Shown in pieces: positions 1 through 6,797 of a DNA stretch of 10,778 nucleotides (positions are counted from its first letter, which is position 1; each line of letters opens with the position of its first letter). The notes below the pieces were generated by a model that was not told the origin of the DNA, searched no databases, and saw only the letters and a list, made by a program, of their open reading frames with translations. Source of the stretch: Bacteroidales bacterium (GTDB taxonomy: Bacteria; Bacteroidota; Bacteroidia; Bacteroidales; JAADJA01); contig DAOVYU010000013.1 in NCBI GenBank assembly GCA_030635465.1, positions 1 through 10,778 of the forward strand. Reading direction: 5' to 3'. The position numbers and the translations under genes were made by a program.

Positions 1-834
1 AGCATGGTACGATGACCTCACCAATGGATTACTCTCAACATGTCTGAATCCTTTTTCAAGAGCTGCAATTCGATATTTCTCAAACAATTCGGGTGTAACA
101 AACTCTTTCACACTCACATGTTTTTTGGTGGGTTGCAAATATTGACCTATGGTTAAAACTTCACATCCAACTTTTCGTAGATCATCCATTGTTTCATAAA
201 CCTCATCTTCAGTTTCACCAATACCAACCATGATCCCTGATTTGGAGCGAATACCACTTTCAGCAATGTATCTGATAACTTCTAAGCTTAGCTGATATTT
301 AGCTTTGCTTCTGATTATTGGAGTTAAACGCTGCACTGTTTCCAGGTTATGCGAAATCACTTCAGGTTTTGCATCTATTACTTTTTTAATCAGCTCTTTA
401 TTGCCATCAAAATCGGGGATTAAAGTCTCTATGGTGGTTTGTGGGTTCATCGCCTTCATTTCTTTAATGGTCATAGCCCATATTTCAGCCCCACCGTCAT
501 CCATGTCATCTCTGTCAACCGAAGTAATTACACAATGTTTTACGCCCATTTTTTTTACCGATTCAGCCACACGTTTTGGTTCTTTCCAGTCAGCTGGCAA
601 TGGACGGCCGGTTTTCACATTACAAAACTTACAGGATCGTGTACAAATATCACCAAGGATCATCAAAGTTGCTGTTCCCCTACCCCAGCACTCAGCCATA
701 TTCGGGCAATGTCCGCTGGTACATATGGTATGGAGTTTGTTTTTTTCCACAATATCCCTTACCGCCAAATATTCCTTCCCAACCGGAACCTGTGTTTTAA
801 GCCACTGTGGTTTTCTCAACTTTACTTCACCCAT
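1..834 (-). CDS. lipA: Lipoyl synthase (radical SAM), 3' end cut off by the window edge
   Basis: LipA inserts two sulfur atoms into octanoyl chains carried on the lipoyl domains of 2-oxoacid dehydrogenases and the glycine cleavage system, making the lipoyl cofactor in the cytoplasm. I translated 278 codons from the ATG at 832-834 to the window edge. Two cysteine sets are visible: C38, C43 and C49 (CTSGHCPNMAEC), which hold the auxiliary 4Fe-4S cluster that donates sulfur, and C64, C68 and C71 (CTRSCKFC), the CX3CX2C radical SAM cluster. The family's C-terminal RSSYHA motif, which contains the serine ligand of the auxiliary cluster, occupies residues 273-278. So only roughly the last ten residues of a usual 285-290 aa protein should be missing. 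The gene is transcribed away from the redoxin gene and has its own likely promoter at 857-885. Seen: all motifs intact. Identification is very secure. Confidence 0.97.
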   Translation of the reverse strand, partial: MGEVKLRKPQWLKTQVPVGKEYLAVRDIVEKNKLHTICTSGHCPNMAECWGRGTATLMILGDICTRSCKFCNVKTGRPLPADWKEPKRVAESVKKMGVKHCVITSVDRDDMDDGGAEIWAMTIKEMKAMNPQTTIETLIPDFDGNKELIKKVIDAKPEVISHNLETVQRLTPIIRSKAKYQLSLEVIRYIAESGIRSKSGIMVGIGETEDEVYETMDDLRKVGCEVLTIGQYLQPTKKHVSVKEFVTPELFEKYRIAALEKGFRHVESNPLVRSSYHA

Positions 835-856
835 ATTCTATAAATTCTTAAAGCTA

Positions 857-885
857 CAAAATTATTAATTTTTACACCCTGACAA
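857..885 (-). promoter_or_regulatory. Likely Bacteroidota promoter of lipA
   Basis: On the minus strand, bases 864-857 read TAATTTTG, an exact match to the Bacteroidota -7 consensus TAnnTTTG. A TTG (885-883) lies 18 bases upstream, within the usual -33 spacing. The ATG of lipA starts 22 bases beyond the -7 element, leaving a short leader. This is a motif match only; the region is AT-rich, so chance matches occur. Confidence 0.5.
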
Positions 886-930
886 CTCTGTAATTAACTA
901 TTTTGTCTTTTAACAATAAGAAAATAAGAC

Positions 931-938
931 TATATTTG
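931..938 (+). promoter_or_regulatory. Candidate -7 promoter element for the redoxin-T9SS gene
   Basis: TATATTTG matches the -7 consensus TAnnTTTG exactly and lies 38 bases before the ATG at 977. The nearest TTTG upstream (902-905) is 25 bases away, a little longer than the usual spacing, so the -33 half is weak. It faces away from the lipA promoter in the same 142-base intergenic region. I see nothing else definite in that region. Confidence 0.4.
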
Positions 939-976
939 TTCAAATTCATTCGATTTATTAACGAAATTAATTCATT

Positions 977-2239
977 ATGAGAAAATTTACTTTATTGGTA
1001 GCCATGTTCTTTGCTACTACTCTGGCTTTTTCTCAAACAACCCTTACCGAAGCTGTCGACTTTACAGGAACAGACATTTACGGGGAAGAGTTTAATTTGT
1101 TTGAGATCTTAGATGGAGGTCAGTACGTTTGTATTGATTTTTTCTTTACCACTTGACCTTCTTGCACAAGCACCGTTCCTTATTTAAACGAGGCTTACAC
1201 TTTATTTGGCTGCAACAATGCTGATCTTTATATAATTGGTATTGCTACAGGTGATGACGATGCAACAACCCTTGCCTATTATGAAAATCTTGGTCTTGAG
1301 TTTTCGGCCCTTAGTGGCATTGAAGGAGGAGGAAATGCTATCAATAGCACCTATGGCATTTCTGCCTATCCAACTTACATTTTAATAGCTCCAGATCACG
1401 ACATCGTGGAACAGGACATGTGGCCCATTGCCAGCACGCAAACTTTCATTGATCATTTTGAAAGCAATGGTTTAGTACAAACTGATTGTAGTACACTCTC
1501 AGCTGATTTTATTGCAGATGCTACTGATATCTGTGAAATGGATGTTGTATCCTATACGGATATGTCCTCAGGCGACATTACAAGTTGGAGCTGGACATTT
1601 GAAGGCGGTGACCCTGCAACTTCAACTGAACAAAATCCAATCGTTACATATAACGATGAAGGAACATATGATGTGGAATTAACCGTATCCGATGGAACCA
1701 ATTCAAATACAATGTTAATGGAAGATTTTATATCTGTATTGATGACACCCCCGGCAATGTTACTTCCATTAGATGATGTTTGTGAGGGATGGCCCGCATT
1801 TGAATTAACAGGTGGTTCACCATCAGGTGGTGAATATTCAGGACCCGGTGTTACTGACGGTTGGTTTGACCCAGCAGTTGCAGGACTTGGCACACATACG
1901 ATTATTTATACATATACTGCAAGTAATGGATGTGATAACTCAGATGATGAGACAATTTTAGTTGATCCTTGTACAGGTATTGATGAAATTGAAGTAGGTA
2001 AAATCAGTATTTACCCAAATCCTTCAAATGGAGAGTTTGACCTGAAATTAAATTATAACGGCTCAGTGGTTATCAAGGTCGTGAATATCATTGGTGTTAC
2101 TATTTATAGTGAACAAATTTCAGCTTCAGGCAAAATAATTAGACCTATTGATCTACAAGGATTTGAGGCAGGCATTTATTTTGTAACTGTAAAGACTGAA
2201 GAAAAAACATATGTAAAAAAATTAAGGCTATTGAAATAA
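977..2239 (+). CDS. Candidate exported selenoprotein: redoxin (UxxC) - PKD - Ig-like - T9SS sorting domain, in-frame TGA at codon 60
   Basis: Read through one TGA, this frame encodes 420 residues. Residues 1-19 are a signal peptide (MRKF, a hydrophobic core, then AFS before Q20). Residues about 21-165 are a thioredoxin-like redoxin (TlpA/AhpC-TSA type): a beta strand YVCIDFFFTT, then TGA-P-S-C63, then P68 five residues after C63 as in the family's CxxC-x4-P pattern, and a cis-proline loop at YPTYILI (P132). A PKD domain follows (about 174-254, with WTFEGGDP and a YNDEGTYDVELTV-like strand), then an Ig-like module (about 256-331, GGEYSGPGV...FDPAVAGLGTHTI). A T9SS type A sorting domain (about 341-420, SIYPNPSNGEF... 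ending VKKLRLLK) closes it. The TGA replaces the nucleophilic first Cys. The frame is clean on both sides and the downstream part has no good start of its own, only a GTG at 1406. Inference: Sec is inserted and the protein acts in extracellular thiol or peroxide chemistry. Alternatives are a nonsense mutation or a sequence error. Confidence 0.72.
1154..1156 (+). other. In-frame TGA at the first position of the redox CxxC motif: putative selenocysteine codon
   Basis: The context is ACC ACT TGA CCT TCT TGC, giving T-T-[TGA]-P-S-C. C63 followed by P68 fixes C63 as the second (resolving) cysteine, so the TGA sits on the nucleophilic cysteine, the position where Sec replaces Cys in known UxxC selenoproteins. 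TGA differs from the Cys codons TGT and TGC by one base. The base after TGA is C, as in E. coli formate dehydrogenase Sec codons. No gene in the window ends in TGA. Decoding as Sec is inference. Confidence 0.65.
1168..1196 (+). promoter_or_regulatory. Candidate bacterial SECIS-like hairpin downstream of the TGA
   Basis: The arms AAGC (1168-1171) and GCTT (1193-1196) pair perfectly. After a 2x2 internal loop (AC/AG), CGTT (1174-1177) and AACG (1187-1190) also pair perfectly. The apical loop is nine bases, 1178-1186. The loop begins 22 bases after the TGA, within the spacing usual for bacterial SECIS elements. Against it, the stems are short and the loop starts with C, not the conserved G or GU; the nearest G (1175) is inside the upper stem. 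Support is therefore suggestive, not decisive. Confidence 0.35.
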
Positions 2240-2262
2240 TAAATGGCTAAAATGAAATATTC

Positions 2263-2292
2263 AAGTCCTGCAGAATGTGCAGGACTTTTTTT
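2263..2292 (+). terminator. Strong rho-independent terminator after the redoxin-T9SS gene
   Basis: A perfect 10-bp stem, AAGTCCTGCA (2263-2272) with TGCAGGACTT (2278-2287), closes a five-base loop GAATG. It runs into an uninterrupted T tract, 2286-2292. It begins 24 bases after the TAA at 2239, so it ends this transcript before the next gene at 2340. That a well-formed terminator lies after the full-length frame fits a functional gene. Confidence 0.92.
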
Positions 2293-2339
2293 ATTGCCAG
2301 ATTTTTACTATATTTAGGGATTGAAAAAAGACGATCAAA

Positions 2340-2732
2340 ATGGAAATAGTTTATCTATGCCCTCATTGCAGAGGAGCTATCAATGCCAAGCGGAATATTA
2401 TTCTATCAGCAAGATCATCAAATAAGCAAGTGGGGTTAGCCCTGTTGCATGAAGAAATAGGAAATTATACTGTTGCTTTAAGTCCTACATTAAAAGTTAA
2501 AACAGGAGAAATTGTAGATTTTTTCTGTCCGGTTTGCCATGCAGAATTAAATACCTCAAAGGGAGATAACCTGGCTAAATTTTTACGTGTGGATGATACC
2601 GGTGCTGAATCCAGTGTAATCATTTCAAGGGAATATGGTGAGCGCTGTACTTTTACTGTAGATGATCGGAAAAAGATAAAAACCTATGGTGAAAGTGTAA
2701 AAAAATACCTTGATCCGGAATGGTTTTTATAG
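2340..2732 (+). CDS. Small conserved-looking hypothetical protein with two CxxC pairs (zinc-ribbon-like)
   Basis: I do not recognise a named family for this 130-residue protein. It has two CxxC knuckles 52 residues apart: C7-P-H-C10 at the very N-terminus and C63-P-V-C66-H in the middle. That is the layout of a split zinc ribbon or a rubredoxin-like metal site, with a further lone C103. There is no signal peptide or membrane segment, so it is probably cytoplasmic. The C-terminal third (REYGERCTFTVDDRKK... YLDPEWFL) is charged. It starts at ATG 2340, 47 bases after the terminator's T tract, behind an imperfect -7 motif TATATTTA (2309-2316), and appears monocistronic. It ends in TAG 15 bases from the stop codon of the convergent ppx gene. 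Metal binding is inferred from the cysteine spacing; function is unknown. Confidence 0.8.
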   Translation: MEIVYLCPHCRGAINAKRNIILSARSSNKQVGLALLHEEIGNYTVALSPTLKVKTGEIVDFFCPVCHAELNTSKGDNLAKFLRVDDTGAESSVIISREYGERCTFTVDDRKKIKTYGESVKKYLDPEWFL

Positions 2733-2747
2733 TTTCACTTAACCTAA

Positions 2748-3635
2748 TTAAGTCGAGTAAAACTTATGCTTCTCATAAAGCTGATAAATCAAACCATCGG
2801 CCAATCCAATTTTTGGTACCAAAATGGAATCGCTTTTTACGATCTTCATGATATAAATAAAAATATTAGCGGCTGGAATAATCACATCTGCACGGTCGGG
2901 ACGCAATCCTAATTTTTCTATACGTTCCATTAATGAATATCCCTTCAGGAATTTCTGGGCATAAATAAGGTTTTCAAAACTTAAGGTATAATGAAAAGGA
3001 TCACCATACAGCTTATTAATCTTATTGATATTACCTCCTGATCCAACCAAATTCAATTCACCATAATATTTTTTAAATTGTTTCAGCCATTTTTTCAAAC
3101 GGTCCCATTCCTTTTCATCCATTTTCCCACTTAAAATCCTAAGTGTACCTATTTTAAATGATTTTACATCAACAAGGGTTTCTCCATCCATCATAGAAAT
3201 ATCGGTACTTCCTCCGCCGACATCTATATACATGGTTAATTTTTCAGGATGTTCAAAACCTATTTTATTGGTTCTTCTAATAATATTGGCTTCGGTTACT
3301 CCATCAATTGTCCTGACATTAAATCCCAAATCTTCTTTTATCCTGGCAAGTACATCTAATCCATTCTCTGCTTCCCGCATTGCAGCTGTAGCACAAGCAT
3401 CATAATTGATAGGCTTATATACCTCGATAAGTAATTTATAAGCATGCAAAGTTTTTATCAATTTATCAGCTCTTTTATCTGAAATACGATTTATGTTATA
3501 TACATCTTTTCCCAGGCGAGTTGGTATCCTCACTAATGTAGCTTTTTCAACAAATATTTTTTGTTTTATTTCAAAAACATTAGCAAATAGTAATCGTGCT
3601 GCATTCGATCCAATATCAATAGCTGCAAATAACAT
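2748..3635 (-). CDS. ppx: Exopolyphosphatase / Ppx-GppA family phosphatase
   Basis: Members of this ASKHA-fold family release phosphate from the ends of inorganic polyphosphate, or hydrolyse pppGpp to ppGpp. The 295-residue protein has the family motifs in order: phosphate-1 loop DIGSNAARLL (7-16), TAAMREAENG (83-92), the DGVTEANII segment (111-119) that matches the region of the catalytic glutamate (probably E115), phosphate-2 loop DVGGGSTDI (138-146), and VGSGGNINKI (197-206). Its length fits the short two-domain form lacking the C-terminal HD-like domain of E. coli Ppx. It is the last gene of the sixA-ppk-ppx set, 18 bases after ppk. That neighbourhood favours polyphosphate over pppGpp as substrate, though both are possible. 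Ends with TAA. Confidence 0.93.
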   Translation of the reverse strand: MLFAAIDIGSNAARLLFANVFEIKQKIFVEKATLVRIPTRLGKDVYNINRISDKRADKLIKTLHAYKLLIEVYKPINYDACATAAMREAENGLDVLARIKEDLGFNVRTIDGVTEANIIRRTNKIGFEHPEKLTMYIDVGGGSTDISMMDGETLVDVKSFKIGTLRILSGKMDEKEWDRLKKWLKQFKKYYGELNLVGSGGNINKINKLYGDPFHYTLSFENLIYAQKFLKGYSLMERIEKLGLRPDRADVIIPAANIFIYIMKIVKSDSILVPKIGLADGLIYQLYEKHKFYST

Positions 3636-3653
3636 GACAATCTAATTTCTGAG

Positions 3654-5732
3654 TTAATTTTTCAATTTATTCTTAAAATAGTCATAGATCTCAAACTGAG
3701 CCCTAACCTTTTTTTTCGATTTTGTTTTATGGTATTTATTGATATCATTTTCTCCACTGATCCTGGCTTTGCAATTATCTTTCAATTGAATCTGAAGAAT
3801 ATCCCATAATTCCTTACGAATATCTTTATCATAAATTGGTGTAACAACTTCAATCCTGTGATCCAGGTTCCGGGGCATCCAGTCAGCTGAACCTATGTAA
3901 TATTGATTATTCCCTTCATTGCAAAAAACAAATACCCTTGAATGTTCCAGAAAACGGTCGATGATACTGATTACCTCAATATTTTCACTTAATCCTTCTA
4001 TACCAGGTATCAATACACAAATCCCACGCACAATTAATTTTAGTTTTACACCAGCCTGACTGGCCTCATATAGTTTCCGAACCATTTTTTTATCAACGAT
4101 GCTATTTATCTTAATAATTGCCCAGGCTTCTTTTCCATCCTTTGCATTTTTGATCTCATTATTCAATGCCCAAACAAAAAACTTACGTGCATAAAAAGGC
4201 GAAACAATAAGTTCTTTAAATTCAGGTGGTGTATATCGGGTCTCAAATAATTGAAAAACTTTATCCACTTCACTGGCAAGGGTCTGATTGGCTGTTAACA
4301 AACTATCATCCGCATATACATTTGCAGTTGATTCATTGAAATTGCCCGTACTGATATTGGCATAAAAAACCTCTATATCTTCTTCAATCCGTTTTATACA
4401 AATTAGTTTTGAGTGAACTTTATAACCCGGAATTGTAGGTACTATTTTCACACCTTCATCATGCAATTTACCTGCAAGGATAATATTGGCCTCTTCATCA
4501 AAGCGCGCCTGTATCTCCAGGAATACAGTTACTTTTTTCCCATTTCTTGCAGCATTAACCAATGCGTTAACCACATTCGAATATCTAGCAGCCCTGTAGA
4601 AAGTCATCTTTATCTCAGTTACTTTTGGATCGATGGATGCTTCCCGCAAAAAGTCAAGAATATATTTAAAGGACTGATACGGAAAGTGGACCATAATATC
4701 CTTTTCTTTTAGCAAATTAATGATGCTGGTATTGGGTGGAATATCTTTATGTGGCAGAGCAGGAAAAGCAGGATATAGCAATGTTCCTTCTCCAATTTTG
4801 GGGAAAGACATAAAATCCTTAAAGTTATGATAACGACCACCACCCCTCAAATTATCCTCCCCCGAAATTTTTAATTTTTTAGTGATCTTTCTCAAATATT
4901 TTATTGGAATATCATTATCATAAACAAACCGGACAGGCTCTCCTTTTTTTCGTTGTTTCAGGCTATCACTCATTTTCTCCAAAAAACTCTTGGAAATATC
5001 TGCATCGATGTCTAATTCAGCATCGCGGGTAATTTTAATGGTAAAGGCATTAAATGTATCAAAGCCAAACAAAGCAAAAATATCTTCCAGGCAGTACCGG
5101 ATCACATCATCTATCAGCATCAGATAGTGGTTATTCTCTTTACTCGGTAAAATTAAAAATCTGGAAAGGAATTTTTGTGGCACCTTGATTAAGGCAAAAT
5201 TATCGTCCCGGGTATGATTAGAACATTTTAACTCCACCGCAAGGTATATAGAACCATCTTTAATAGAGGTAATCTTTTGAAAATTATCCAGCATCATCGG
5301 AAAAAGATATTGCCGCATCTCTTCCTGATAAAACAGTTTTACAAATCTTCCCTGTTCTTCATCCAGTTCATTTTCGTTCAGGATATATATGCCTTCATTG
5401 GTCAATTCTTTAACAATTGTAAAGTATGTTTCTGTAAAAAGTTTTTCCTGCTCGTTTACAATATCTTTAATCTGATTCAAGACAATACCAGCCTCATAGG
5501 CAGCATTGTGGTTAGTATGCTCAAGTTTGGCCAATCGACTTAATGAGGCAACCCTTACACGGAAAAATTCATCACGGTTATTAGAAAATATCCCTAAAAA
5601 TTTAATCCTCTCAATAAGTGGTGTTGAAGGATCAATGGCTTCCTGTAAAACCCTGGCATTAAAATGGAGCCAGCTTATTTCACGGTTAATGATATTATTT
5701 TTCGAATAAGGTTCAAGTTTATTTTCAGGCAT
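3654..5732 (-). CDS. ppk1: Polyphosphate kinase 1
   Basis: PPK1 reversibly transfers the gamma phosphate of ATP onto a growing polyphosphate chain through a phosphohistidine intermediate. The 692-residue protein is full length for the family. The N-terminal domain begins with NREISWLHFNARVLQEA (16-32). The first phospholipase-D-like domain has R380 and R410 (FYRAARYS, EIQARFDEE), matching the magnesium/phosphate-binding arginines of E. coli PPK, and H440 in KVHSK, the autophosphorylated histidine (H435 in E. coli). The second domain has H597 in EHSRVF (H592 in E. coli) and the GSADWMPRNLDHRIE signature (614-628). The start ATG is 26 bases after the sixA stop and the stop is 18 bases before ppx, so the three are almost certainly co-transcribed. 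Its basic tail (residues 669-677, KTKSKKKVR) might contact polyphosphate; that is inference. Confidence 0.97.
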   Translation of the reverse strand: MPENKLEPYSKNNIINREISWLHFNARVLQEAIDPSTPLIERIKFLGIFSNNRDEFFRVRVASLSRLAKLEHTNHNAAYEAGIVLNQIKDIVNEQEKLFTETYFTIVKELTNEGIYILNENELDEEQGRFVKLFYQEEMRQYLFPMMLDNFQKITSIKDGSIYLAVELKCSNHTRDDNFALIKVPQKFLSRFLILPSKENNHYLMLIDDVIRYCLEDIFALFGFDTFNAFTIKITRDAELDIDADISKSFLEKMSDSLKQRKKGEPVRFVYDNDIPIKYLRKITKKLKISGEDNLRGGGRYHNFKDFMSFPKIGEGTLLYPAFPALPHKDIPPNTSIINLLKEKDIMVHFPYQSFKYILDFLREASIDPKVTEIKMTFYRAARYSNVVNALVNAARNGKKVTVFLEIQARFDEEANIILAGKLHDEGVKIVPTIPGYKVHSKLICIKRIEEDIEVFYANISTGNFNESTANVYADDSLLTANQTLASEVDKVFQLFETRYTPPEFKELIVSPFYARKFFVWALNNEIKNAKDGKEAWAIIKINSIVDKKMVRKLYEASQAGVKLKLIVRGICVLIPGIEGLSENIEVISIIDRFLEHSRVFVFCNEGNNQYYIGSADWMPRNLDHRIEVVTPIYDKDIRKELWDILQIQLKDNCKARISGENDINKYHKTKSKKKVRAQFEIYDYFKNKLKN

Positions 5733-5758
5733 TCAATTATACTTAAATTAAACCAAAT

Positions 5759-6268
5759 TTATTTATTTCTATTTTCTTTAAGCAATCTTGGAGTGATTAC
5801 AAATTTAACTTTTTTTTGAGCATTTATAAAGTTTTCCCATCTATCTGTATCAAATTCAATACATACAATGGCTGATGTTGGGAGCCAATCTATTTTCTTA
5901 TGAAGGAAGTAATTAGCGAAGGAAGTAAAAGTAGGATTATGCCCAAATAACATAACTGAATTAATAGTATCAGGCAATTCATATAATTGATTGGATAAGT
6001 TGTCGATACCTCCATGATAAATATTAGGAGAGATTTGAATGTTTTTTTCAGGATAGTTTAGGGCATCTGCAATGATGGAAGCTGTTTGCCGGGCCCTAAT
6101 AGCATGTGATGAAATAATCAGATCTACCGTATGATTCTTTTCAACCAGATAATCACTTATTAATTTTGTACGATTTTCTCCTTTTGTCAGGATCGGCCTT
6201 TCATGATCAGCCAATTCAGGATGATCCCATGATGACTTAGCGTGACGCACAATGTATAATGTTTTCAT
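5759..6268 (-). CDS. sixA: SixA-like histidine phosphatase (phosphoglycerate-mutase superfamily)
   Basis: The 169-residue cytoplasmic protein has the histidine phosphatase core: the N-terminal RH motif in YIVRHAKSSWD (R8, catalytic H9), R60 in the SSHAIRARQTA segment, and the second catalytic histidine H110 in LFGHNPTF. Its compact size and the SSWD and GHNP motifs are those of the SixA branch, which in E. coli removes phosphate from phosphohistidine proteins. Substrate assignment beyond that is uncertain, because bacterial SixA-like proteins are functionally diverse. It is the first gene of the sixA-ppk-ppx set, 26 bases ahead of ppk, whose mechanism uses a phosphohistidine. A link to polyphosphate or to phospho-PPK is an inference from this context. 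A -7 motif lies at 6291-6298. Ends with TAA. Confidence 0.88.
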   Translation of the reverse strand: MKTLYIVRHAKSSWDHPELADHERPILTKGENRTKLISDYLVEKNHTVDLIISSHAIRARQTASIIADALNYPEKNIQISPNIYHGGIDNLSNQLYELPDTINSVMLFGHNPTFTSFANYFLHKKIDWLPTSAIVCIEFDTDRWENFINAQKKVKFVITPRLLKENRNK

Positions 6269-6290
6269 AATAATAATTTAGAAGTCGTAT

Positions 6291-6298
6291 CAAAAATA
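6291..6298 (-). promoter_or_regulatory. Candidate -7 promoter element for the sixA-ppk-ppx operon
   Basis: The minus strand reads TATTTTTG (6298-6291), an exact TAnnTTTG match 22 bases before the sixA ATG, the same distance as for lipA. No clear TTTG stands at the -33 position. That region is instead occupied by one arm of the inverted repeat at 6315-6349. This suggests that polyphosphate genes are transcribed separately from the usp-SPOR pair. Confidence 0.42.
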
Positions 6299-6314
6299 AA
6301 AATAATTTGATCCT

Positions 6315-6349
6315 GAATTTTGGAAAGTTAAAATTGTTCTTCCAAATTC
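6315..6349 (-). repeat. Imperfect inverted repeat between the SPOR gene and sixA (weak terminator or operator)
   Basis: GAATTTTGGAA (6315-6325) pairs with TTCCAAATTC (6340-6349) over ten base pairs with one bulged T (6321), around a 14-base loop. Read on the minus strand it follows the SPOR stop by 38 bases. A U-rich stretch comes after it but begins only some ten bases past the stem, so it is a poor rho-independent terminator. The proximal arm overlaps where the -33 box of the sixA promoter should lie, so an operator role is equally possible. Confidence 0.4.
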
Positions 6350-6387
6350 TTGGGTATAGAAATGAGAGAAGACTTATTAGAAAACCA

Positions 6388-6792
6388 CTAATCCAGGGAT
6401 GGAAAGTTAATATCATCCTGAACTGCAAAAGCATTGGGATAGTCTCGTTCAATTTCCTTTAAAAATTTTTCTGCTTCCATTTTAGTTCGGTAATCACCAA
6501 TCCTCACTTTATAATAAGGCTCCTGAAAAATTAAATAACAGGGTACATCTGCATATTTATTTACAAATTCCGACTTTGCTTCAATGGCTAATCGTTTTGA
6601 GTAATTCCCGGCTTCAAAAAATATATTTATCCGCCATCCTTCAATTTGGGGATCTTGTTCATTAAGTTCAATGTGTCTTACCAATAAAGTATCAATACGA
6701 TCATCCTGGATGACTTGCACATTTCCACCTTCTTGTGAATAGCTATTTGTAAAAAGGAAAGCAATAAAAAATAAAACAAAAAATCTTTTCAT
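6388..6792 (-). CDS. Small exported SPOR-domain protein
   Basis: The 134-residue protein starts with a signal peptide (MKRFF, hydrophobic to about residue 18, YS before Q20). After a short linker it is essentially one SPOR domain, about residues 52-127. It begins GWRINIFFEAGN, has the central YYKVRIGDYRTKMEAEKFL segment, and ends near NAFAVQDD. SPOR domains bind denuded glycan strands of peptidoglycan, often at division sites. No catalytic or other domain is present, so it probably acts as a periplasmic wall-binding protein. Many Bacteroidota genomes carry such minimal SPOR proteins without known roles. It lies five bases downstream of the universal stress protein gene and is thus likely co-transcribed with it. 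Ends with TAG. The domain call is good; the cellular role is unknown. Confidence 0.87.
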   Translation of the reverse strand: MKRFFVLFFIAFLFTNSYSQEGGNVQVIQDDRIDTLLVRHIELNEQDPQIEGWRINIFFEAGNYSKRLAIEAKSEFVNKYADVPCYLIFQEPYYKVRIGDYRTKMEAEKFLKEIERDYPNAFAVQDDINFPSLD

Positions 6793-6797
6793 ATATA

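Noticed and set aside
305..868. Plus-strand open frames of up to 187 codons (also 439-843 and 576-800).
   Set aside because: They lie antisense to lipA, whose translation carries every family motif; the plus-strand products have no recognisable features.
1154..1156. TGA read as tryptophan (genetic code 4 or 25).
   Set aside because: All other genes here encode Trp as TGG with no further in-frame TGA, and a Trp would leave the CxxC motif without its first Cys. Nonsense mutation or sequencing error is not rejected and remains the main alternative to Sec.
1406..2239. A separate 277-codon gene starting at GTG 1406.
   Set aside because: It is in the same frame as the signal peptide and redoxin half upstream, begins in the middle of the redoxin domain just after the cis-proline strand, and lacks its own signal peptide though it carries a T9SS sorting domain. 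It is the rest of the 977-2239 gene.
2737..2753. Hairpin ACTTAA-CCTAA-TTAAGT between the convergent zinc-ribbon and ppx genes, as a shared terminator.
   Set aside because: Only six A/T-rich base pairs, with no T tract on either strand; too weak to call.
4413..5709. Plus-strand open frames across the ppk gene (4413-4712, 5277-5543, 5506-5709).
   Set aside because: Antisense shadows of an intact ppk with all catalytic residues.
6237..6452. Minus-strand 71-codon frame overlapping the SPOR gene end and the sixA start.
   Set aside because: It overlaps two real genes out of frame, and its product shows no recognisable domain.
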